This document shows positions 7,401 to 11,744 of a stretch of 11,744 nt of DNA, piece after piece. Within the stretch, counting starts at the first letter, position 1; the number at the start of each line of letters is the position of its first letter. Both the position numbers and the translations under genes were made by a program. The notes under the pieces are model-generated. The model searched no databases. It worked only from the letters and a program-made list of their open reading frames with translations, and was not told the DNA's origin. The stretch spans positions 1 to 11,744 of the forward strand of contig CALFDI010000359.1 of the NCBI GenBank assembly GCA_937952875.1, read 5' to 3'. This DNA is from an uncultured Verrucomicrobiales bacterium. GTDB lineage: Bacteria; Verrucomicrobiota; Verrucomicrobiia; Verrucomicrobiales; Akkermansiaceae.

Positions 7401-7784
7401 GATGAAGAGACCTTCCGACCTGTCTCACCTCCCATTCATCATGATAACCGCGTCGGCTGGGTGCGCTTCACAGAAAATGGACAGCATCTCCTCACTGCGA
7501 CAAAGAGCAACTCCATCCAAATATGGGATATCAAGACTGGTCGCCCGATTGGGAACCCGCTGACTCATATCGGACGCATCAGAACAATCAGTCTCAATGA
7601 CAATCAGACTGAGATCTTAACGACTGATTCAAAAGGATATGTCACCGTCTGGGACCTCCCCCAGACGGACAACAGAAGCTTCGCGGAAATCCAACATTGG
7701 ATCGAAACCGAGAAATTCCCCAAGGCGATCTGGGGTGATTCATCATCCATCCAGGACAGCTCTGCAGACGGCGTATATCGGTAG
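4413..7784 (+). CDS. Membrane-anchored Ser/Thr protein kinase with WD40 beta-propeller region
   Basis: A 1123-residue receptor-type kinase. Residues ~9-55 are a helical N-terminus (IFNTAISIEDSEAKRLFLEE, then REVDSLLEAYE) common in this kinase group. The kinase domain (~88-360) looks active: glycine loop G95-Q-G-G-M-G100, lysine K117 (VALKML), HRDLKPSN with D210 and N215, DFG at 237-239, GTPGFLAPE ending at E266, and DIYSLG at 280-285. About 9 extra charged residues (220-231) sit before DFG. One membrane helix covers ~385-405. Residues 410-470 are helical (CLSQFLESAQLARQIGD). WD40-like repeats fill ~480-1090, with clear ones at 711-740 (FSRDGSLLITSSRDGTIRFWD), 1013-1040 (GQHLLTATKSNSIQIWD) and 1054-1082; about 600 residues suggests two propellers. 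With the kinase cytoplasmic, the propellers face outward. A TTG start at 4413 is assigned because no ATG or GTG lies between the stop at 4377 and the kinase domain. It follows the sigma gene by 42 bases. Confidence 0.9.
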   Translation: MPDTPRNTVSHIFNTAISIEDSEAKRLFLEEVCLNRPPKIRREVDSLLEAYEKSNEIFAHPISVLPEVKTLRTAQSSEDEFPQVFQGYTLLEKIGQGGMGVVYKAEQAQLDRIVALKMLKNGALSTQGEVQRFYAEAQSAAQLNHSSIVPIFEADCVGNQHFFTMGYIDGPNLEEVISERIFTVNQAVDIILQISSAIAFAHKRGIIHRDLKPSNILLTHDSDEERKQKKFRALVSDFGLAKRSFSDERLTLTGEILGTPGFLAPEQITGESSQNSPSADIYSLGALLYYMLTGVPPLEGKNVWDSLQKTVKEEATSLRTKNASIPKDLNTICAKCLRRNIDKRYKTAEDFSADLIKFRNHRPIQAKKVGLLEKTVKLCQRNPTSALACLFGFTLILGSILIPLKLAKTWNKAHKNALHEQAKAIFDNGVMSTRLNNQVECLSQFLESAQLARQIGDKDLENAARWNLGARSQDHWSFVKNFKIDHPIRHFALSPSGAHLAIISEDRRLSVYDTSSGAHLYHTQLTKKTVTLLYKSENTFITAHKNGNISKWTKVDTTYERHHEIVNIFKKIPSDGEKIFLTDVVFSNSGETLISGDTQGRVIEWNFTSLDFNRHIAEDLGPINALTLARESNTLGILANDREHHFLDLSNPFGDTETWTLEDSSKLFSITSCASHFFASKKNAYTGHIVDFKTSSSQNEITKGKTISHSSLIDVAHFSRDGSLLITSSRDGTIRFWDTTTSREVWQALRLPEYSKWVSTSQNGQHLCVGHQNQSVSIWKKPKKKILWQAFLDTDLSGAIFTQKSDQLVVSERTEKTRLNHFLRPDPKPVFSPRESDQAIRATFIEKGLILRKRYNSYLSLDRGDKFVREYHLDTNTLISDYGVDDNSIIKMALSHNEDYLFVATQEKSLVYDMRTKKIYPISLLLKNSYDSVVFSSDNKKLIIGSLQGQLKWLDISSGKLIREIQYGIGKIEDLCIEPKLKLLAIASSSYQAAVFDEETFRPVSPPIHHDNRVGWVRFTENGQHLLTATKSNSIQIWDIKTGRPIGNPLTHIGRIRTISLNDNQTEILTTDSKGYVTVWDLPQTDNRSFAEIQHWIETEKFPKAIWGDSSSIQDSSADGVYR

Positions 7785-7866
7785 AATAGCTTACAGCACC
7801 GGCGAGAGACCATTGTGCGAGGAGACCCTATTCATCTTCCACTCATTTTTCATACGTTATAAGAAA

Positions 7867-7910
7867 AAGAGATGATTACACGTTAAGTCTAAATAAGGCC
7901 TTCATCTCTT
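7867..7910. repeat. 9-bp perfect inverted repeat in the gap after the kinase gene; possible terminator or operator
   Basis: AAGAGATGA (7867-7875) and TCATCTCTT (7902-7910) are perfect reverse complements separated by 26 bases. They lie in the 151-base gap (7785-7935) between the kinase stop and the next ATG. It could end the kinase transcript, though the bases after it (CTCATATTTC) are only modestly T-rich and the loop is large. It could also be a regulator site for the downstream cluster. Apart from this repeat I see no gene and no convincing promoter in the gap; TATAAG at 7858-7863 has no matching -35. Confidence 0.4.
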
Positions 7911-7935
7911 CTCATATTTCGACCAATATCTACTT

Positions 7936-8343
7936 ATGCCACGCCGCGCCAGCTCAGGAGCCAATCCAGTCATCATCATTCTATTCGTCGTTGCCATCGC
8001 CGTGATAGGCTACATGGCCATGTCATTTGTTAAGGGAGGAAAAGATGAACGCTTTAGTGATACCACTCCTCTTCAGGTCGGAGACTTCCTCGCTAATGGA
8101 AATTCTCTGCGGGGGAATACATACCGCTTCGAAGGCACTGTTGACGAGAAGCTTCGCTACACCCCTTCAAAGGGCCAAATCCTCAGCGTATACATCGACC
8201 AAGCAAATGGCTCCGGCTACATACCAGTCGAAGTCCCAGCGAGTGCAGACCTCGGAAATATTGAAACACGCCAGAAATACATGTTTAAAGCCACCTTCAG
8301 AGAAGGCGGTATCGCCGTCGCATCAGCTATCGAAGCCCTCTAA
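7936..8343 (+). CDS. Small membrane-anchored protein with probable OB-fold domain, function unknown
   Basis: A 135-residue protein. A short basic N-terminus (MPRRASSGAN) is followed by one membrane helix (PVIIILFVVAIAVIGYMAMS, residues 11-30), so the rest should lie outside the cytoplasmic membrane. Residues ~45-135 are strand-rich: SLRGNTYRFEGTVDEKLRY, ILSVYIDQ, GYIPVEVPAS, NIETRQKYMFKATFREGG and IAVASAIEAL. The order (a strand with G-N-x-Y-x-F-x-G-x-V, a middle strand pair, a helix-like N-I-E-T-R-Q segment, then Y-x-F-K-A and a final strand) resembles an OB-fold such as tRNA_anti-like or CcmE-like domains. No heme-ligand His is present, so it is not CcmE. The ATG at 7936 has no Shine-Dalgarno sequence. 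The next gene starts 11 bases after its stop, suggesting one transcript. It is probably real and conserved; the function is not recognisable. Confidence 0.75.
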   Translation: MPRRASSGANPVIIILFVVAIAVIGYMAMSFVKGGKDERFSDTTPLQVGDFLANGNSLRGNTYRFEGTVDEKLRYTPSKGQILSVYIDQANGSGYIPVEVPASADLGNIETRQKYMFKATFREGGIAVASAIEAL

Positions 8344-8354
8344 TTCTACGCACT

Positions 8355-10190
8355 ATGATCACTCGACTTTTTCTCATCACCGGGCTCGGTATTTCGTCCC
8401 TCTTCGCCCAAGTCTACACACCACCAAGTCAGCAGCCTGCACGCCCGTCGTCACAAACTGACACGAGTCCATCAAGCTCTTCTCAGTCTACGTCTAAGAG
8501 TCCATTCGGCAGCGAACTCCCCTTCCTCGACCCGACGACGGAGACTATTTCATGGAACGGGAAAACATGGAGCGCCACAGATAACCGCTTTTTTGGCGCC
8601 CGCTTTGAAAAGTTTCTTGCTGAGCCACCAGATGAATCTGAAGCCGCAGCAGAATATCGAGAAAGCATCAACGCCATTTTAACTGCGCTCTCTCCTAATA
8701 ACCCAAAAGGTCCACAGATGAAAGAGGCCTTCAAGCTCCTTCCTCGTGCCTCCCTCTACCCAGGTGATGCCAAGCTCTGCGACACCCTCGCACAAGCCGT
8801 CTACACCTCGATGCTTGCCAAGAAGGATATCAATGGCGTTAAGGAATTAACCAAAGCGATGGACGAGGAAAAACGCCGACTGGCACGTAATTCCGACGTC
8901 AAAAGCGGCAAGCAGCAATTCGAAAGAGTCACTGACAAAGACGGCAACCGCAGTAGAAAAGCGCTCGAGTCGCATACCGAAAAACTCAATGCCGCTCGCA
9001 TCATCGAACTCACTGCTCTGCAAAAGCTCCAACGCACAAAAACCGAGATCCGTATCGCACAGGCAAAAGTGCAATACCAAGCAATGATCATGCAGTTCTT
9101 CATGCAACGCCGTTTCGAGCACGTCGTCATGGCGACTCGCTTCTACACAATGATCTGGCGGGATGGTGATGCTTCACTCGAGTTCGATAAAAATTCAGAC
9201 GTTGGAAAGCTGTTCGCGAATGGACTCGGAATGAACCCGACAGTCGGCACATTAGACAGTATGGCGAGCGAGGCCATTCGCGATGTGGACAAAGGAGTCA
9301 AAGCCTTTAAGTATTTACTAGACCGTGATGAGTTGACGAGTGCATCCAAGCGCCTAACAGAGTCATACATGATGGGTGAATTCTTGCCCCCCATAGCCAC
9401 ACTTGACTATGACTCTAAAAGAAAGATTCAACTGTTCGTCCGTCAGAGCTATCAACTTATCGGCGCTCTCGATGTTCGCGACTACGCCACTGCAAAAGCG
9501 ATCCTCGATACATTGACCAAGACAGTCAAAGACTTCGACGGAACAAAGGCCCGTGCAGCGATAGCGACCTACACCCGTGTCTCTGACATGAGCATTATGA
9601 TGGCCAAGACTCACCTCGCTTCTGGCGATACAGAAGCAGCGCAGGGCGAGATCAGAAAAGCCATGGAAGCGTGGCCGCAAAATCCAAAACTCAACGAATT
9701 CGACAAGCTCGTCCAACGAGGAGGATCACTCTTCCAAGCGAGAAATGACTTTGATCGCCTGCTTTCTGAAAAAAATTACCGAGAGATCGTTCGACGCCAA
9801 TACGAACTCGTTCCCGCCATATCTGATCAACCTGAGAAACTCGAAGCCTTCGAGCAGATCATGAAAAACATCACTAAGATAGAAGCTGGCCTCGAGATCG
9901 CCAACAGACTGAAAGATGCAGGCCAACCTTACGGAGCATATGAGAATCTTCGCCTCCTCAGAGATGACTTTCCTGATGATCCCGTGCTCGCCGGACGTAT
10001 AGCTGATCTCAGTAGCAGCGTCTCAGTCTTTACGAATGCCCTCGATAAAGCCAAAACGATGGAAGAGCGCACACCTGCCCAGACAGGCACTGCACTGTCC
10101 TGGTATCTCGAAGCTAAGCGCCTGCACCCGCAGTCCACTATAGCACAAGAAGGCATTGATCGTCTGCTCGATGCGATCATGCCTGAATAA
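8355..10190 (+). CDS. Secreted helical protein with TPR-like repeats, function unknown
   Basis: A 611-residue protein with a typical signal peptide (MITRLFLITGLGISSLFA, cut before Q19), so it is likely periplasmic or surface. Residues ~20-52 are a low-complexity linker rich in Ser, Pro, Thr and Gln. Residues ~54-95 contain a short strand motif (TISWNGKTWSATDNRFF). From ~95 on it is almost wholly helical. Residues ~160-255 are highly charged and could form a coiled coil (KELTKAMDEEKRRLARNSD; IELTALQKLQRTKTEIRIAQ). The second half looks like degenerate tetratricopeptide helices: MMAKTHLASGDTEAAQGEIR with MEAWPQNPKL (~415-446), NRLKDAGQPYGAYENLRLLR with DDFPDDP (~517-543), and SWYLEAKRLHPQSTIAQEG (~582-600). 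I do not recognise a named family; a scaffold or assembly role is a guess. It starts 11 bases after the OB-fold gene and ends 16 bases before coaX. Confidence 0.8.
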   Translation: MITRLFLITGLGISSLFAQVYTPPSQQPARPSSQTDTSPSSSSQSTSKSPFGSELPFLDPTTETISWNGKTWSATDNRFFGARFEKFLAEPPDESEAAAEYRESINAILTALSPNNPKGPQMKEAFKLLPRASLYPGDAKLCDTLAQAVYTSMLAKKDINGVKELTKAMDEEKRRLARNSDVKSGKQQFERVTDKDGNRSRKALESHTEKLNAARIIELTALQKLQRTKTEIRIAQAKVQYQAMIMQFFMQRRFEHVVMATRFYTMIWRDGDASLEFDKNSDVGKLFANGLGMNPTVGTLDSMASEAIRDVDKGVKAFKYLLDRDELTSASKRLTESYMMGEFLPPIATLDYDSKRKIQLFVRQSYQLIGALDVRDYATAKAILDTLTKTVKDFDGTKARAAIATYTRVSDMSIMMAKTHLASGDTEAAQGEIRKAMEAWPQNPKLNEFDKLVQRGGSLFQARNDFDRLLSEKNYREIVRRQYELVPAISDQPEKLEAFEQIMKNITKIEAGLEIANRLKDAGQPYGAYENLRLLRDDFPDDPVLAGRIADLSSSVSVFTNALDKAKTMEERTPAQTGTALSWYLEAKRLHPQSTIAQEGIDRLLDAIMPE

Positions 10191-10206
10191 CCCATCTTTT
10201 TCCGTC

Positions 10207-10950
10207 GTGAGAATTCTTCTAATCGACAATTCAAATACGCGAACGAAATTCGCGCTCGCGAACGAGGGCGAATTACTAGAGTTCCGTGCAATCATCAGCA
10301 CCGCTGACATTTCCGAGCAGACCGTCTCTAACGCTCTCTCAGGCCAGGAATTTTCACACGTATTCATCAGCTCAGTTGTCCCAGAAAAGGCTGAGACTCT
10401 CTCTCTCTGCTTTCCAGATAAAGACATTCACATTTTATCGCATACTACAGATCTAGGCATTACTATAGATTACCCGCAGCCTAGCCAAATCGGCGCCGAC
10501 CGCCTAGCTAACTCTGTCGGCGTCTCCCACCACTACGGTTCCCCAGCTATCGTAGTAGACTTTGGCACAGCCGTCACATTCGATGTCGTCTCGCCAGAGA
10601 GCAGCTACATCGGCGGAGTCATCGCACCCGGCTTAGCCGCTATGACCAGCGATTTAAAAAAACGCACCGCACTCCTCCCACAGATCAATCTAGAAGAGCC
10701 TGATTCAGCCATTGGGAAATCGACGACTCATGCCATGCAATCAGGAGCCGTATTCGGCTATCGAGGACTTGTTAGAGGCATTCTCAATCGACTCTGCAAA
10801 GAAATCGACGGCAAGCCACACATCGTTGCGACTGGCGGAGATGCAGAACTCATCACACGCTCTATGCCAGAAATTCATCGGCACCACCCAGACCTCACAC
10901 TCGAAGGAATGCGCCTTATCGCTGCGCGACTCTGGTCTTCTGAGAAATAG
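10207..10950 (+). CDS. coaX: Type III pantothenate kinase
   Basis: Catalyses ATP-dependent phosphorylation of pantothenate, the first step of coenzyme A synthesis, in the cytoplasm. CoaX enzymes have the ASKHA fold and, unlike CoaA, generally need a monovalent cation and are not inhibited by CoA. The 247-residue product has the family motifs in order: RILLIDNSNTRTKFAL (2-17, with D7, N10 and T11), GADR (96-99, D98 being the expected catalytic Asp), VVDFGTAVTFDVV (116-128), IGGVIAPGL (135-143), IGKSTTHAMQSG (169-180) and ATGGDA (208-213). The usual DxGNT has Ser9 in place of Gly, a mild oddity. I chose GTG at 10207 because the conserved MRILLIDN begins there and lies 16 bases after the upstream stop. 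The frame is open back to a TTG at 10156 and an ATG at 10171, but both lie inside the upstream gene and add no family-like sequence. No other coenzyme A gene is in view. Confidence 0.93.
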   Translation: MRILLIDNSNTRTKFALANEGELLEFRAIISTADISEQTVSNALSGQEFSHVFISSVVPEKAETLSLCFPDKDIHILSHTTDLGITIDYPQPSQIGADRLANSVGVSHHYGSPAIVVDFGTAVTFDVVSPESSYIGGVIAPGLAAMTSDLKKRTALLPQINLEEPDSAIGKSTTHAMQSGAVFGYRGLVRGILNRLCKEIDGKPHIVATGGDAELITRSMPEIHRHHPDLTLEGMRLIAARLWSSEK

Positions 10951-10992
10951 GTCTTTTCTAGATGGGTCATTGAACGTTAGTATTAGGGCATT

Positions 10993-11744
10993 ATGAGTGA
11001 TGTCCCTTTAGCTATAGGTGTCGATTTTGGCGGCACATCCATCAAGATCGGTGTTCTCTACAGAAGTAATATCATCGATGATGCTCCACCCATCGCGACT
11101 CAAGACTTTGAGTCCCCCGAAGCGCTCATTGATGCGATCTCTAGAGCCATCGCAGATCTCCGTGAACGCCACCCTAAGGTTGAGGCTATCGGCATCGGCA
11201 TGCCCGGCTTTGTCGACTTTGAAAAAGGCATCGTTCACAATCTCACAAACGTTGCCGGTTGGAGATCGATTCCACTGCGTAATCTCATGATAGAACGCGT
11301 AGGCCTTCCCTGCATTGTCGAAAATGATGCGAACTGTATGGCCTACGCTGAATGGAAGCGAGGCGCTGGCCGTGGTATGAATCATCTTGTCTGTCTCACA
11401 CTCGGCACCGGCGTTGGTGGCGGAGTGATCGTCAATAATGCATTGCTACGCGGAGCAAAATCAGGAGCAGGTGAAGTCGGACAGATGAGTATCGATCACA
11501 AAGGTCGCATTGGCGCATATAACAACTCTGGAGCACTAGAAGACTACATAGGAAATAACGAAATTGCCGCTGATGCGAGGGCTGCCTACGCGGAAGCAGG
11601 CATCGACCGGAATATTAACGACTGCTCACCGCACGCTCTCTCACTCGCCGCTCAGAAAGGCGATCAAATCGCAGTCAAGATCTGGGAGGAAGTTGCAGAT
11701 AAGCTCGCTACTGCAATCGTCAACTGTTGCTACCTGCTAAATCC
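10993..11744 (+). CDS. ROK-family sugar kinase (glucokinase-like) lacking the zinc motif, 5' part only
   Basis: 250 codons are present and the gene runs off the end of the window; ROK proteins are usually about 300-320 residues. The phosphate-1 loop is GVDFGGTSIKIGVL (9-22). GIGIGMPGFVD (66-75) and NLTNVAGW (83-90) follow. The catalytic Asp is D112 in VENDANCMAYAEWKRGAG, and LGTGVGGGVIVN (137-148) is the second glycine-rich loop. There is no N-terminal helix-turn-helix, so a sugar kinase, most likely for glucose or a related hexose, is more likely than a NagC/XylR repressor. The zinc site of most ROK proteins is absent: the GE(I/V)GH histidine is Q164, and the CxCGxxGCxE cysteines are G174, Y176 and A181, while E183 remains. 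The ATG at 10993 has a weak AGGG nearby. It follows coaX by 42 bases on the same strand. Family assignment is firm; the substrate is inference. Confidence 0.9.
   Translation, partial: MSDVPLAIGVDFGGTSIKIGVLYRSNIIDDAPPIATQDFESPEALIDAISRAIADLRERHPKVEAIGIGMPGFVDFEKGIVHNLTNVAGWRSIPLRNLMIERVGLPCIVENDANCMAYAEWKRGAGRGMNHLVCLTLGTGVGGGVIVNNALLRGAKSGAGEVGQMSIDHKGRIGAYNNSGALEDYIGNNEIAADARAAYAEAGIDRNINDCSPHALSLAAQKGDQIAVKIWEEVADKLATAIVNCCYLLN

Noticed and set aside
8801..9130. Long minus-strand open frames opposite the secreted helical gene, with similar ones opposite the kinase and enzyme I genes
   Set aside because: They mirror the codon pattern of the real genes, show no family-like motifs and have no start context.
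10156..10206. Earlier TTG or ATG starts for coaX
   Set aside because: They lie inside the upstream gene, and the added residues do not resemble CoaX, whose conserved N-terminus begins at the GTG at 10207.
10238..10265. Repeated CGCGAACGA (10238-10246 and 10257-10265) and the palindrome TTCGCG-CT-CGCGAA
   Set aside because: It lies within the coaX coding region and is explained by codons for the conserved N-terminus; the short repeats are probably chance, although a hairpin near the start could matter slightly.
1..11744. Mobile elements, CRISPR arrays, tRNA/rRNA genes, prophage or defence systems
   Set aside because: I looked for transposase motifs, terminal repeats, regularly spaced repeats and tRNA-like folds on both strands and saw none.

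Overview
The window reads like a chromosomal segment of a Verrucomicrobiota-type bacterium, or a close PVC relative. The main clue is a sigma factor of the HTLQPTAL type followed by a Ser/Thr kinase with WD40 repeats, a pairing typical of Planctomycetes, Verrucomicrobia and Acidobacteria. Moderate GC and the scarcity of Shine-Dalgarno sequences agree with this. Phylum is an inference from gene content only. I see no tRNA, rRNA, CRISPR array, insertion sequence or phage gene. Coding density is high, and no stretch over 300 bases lacks a gene.

Layout. (1) Bases 2-910 hold the 3' part of a cation:proton antiporter with a C-terminal TrkA/RCK-like nucleotide-binding domain. (2) Bases 981-2762 encode a full-length PTS enzyme I; its ribosome binding site lies in the arm of a predicted hairpin. 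(3) On the minus strand, 2759-3709 encodes a secreted protein made of two NTF2/SnoaL-like domains; its stop overlaps that of enzyme I. (4) A 124-base divergent spacer with back-to-back TATAAT boxes separates it from an ECF sigma factor (3834-4370). A 1123-residue membrane-anchored Ser/Thr kinase with a large beta-propeller region (4413-7784) follows. (5) After 151 bases containing a 9-bp inverted repeat comes a tight same-strand cluster. It comprises a small membrane-anchored OB-fold-like protein (7936-8343), a secreted helical/TPR-like protein (8355-10190), type III pantothenate kinase CoaX (10207-10950), and a ROK-family sugar kinase or regulator that runs off the end (10993-11744).

How the genes may work together. 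The sigma factor and kinase probably form one signalling unit. The kinase would sense something outside the membrane with its propellers and control the sigma factor in the cytoplasm, in place of an anti-sigma factor. The divergent secreted NTF2-like protein is a reasonable candidate target or partner. Enzyme I and the ROK protein both concern phosphoryl transfer and sugar metabolism, but they are not adjacent and no HPr or EII gene is visible. The two unknown envelope proteins upstream of coaX are probably co-transcribed with it. Nothing here is a clearly unprecedented system. The points most worth a second look are the sigma/kinase/NTF2 locus, the ROK protein lacking its zinc ligands, and the hairpin over the enzyme I ribosome binding site.
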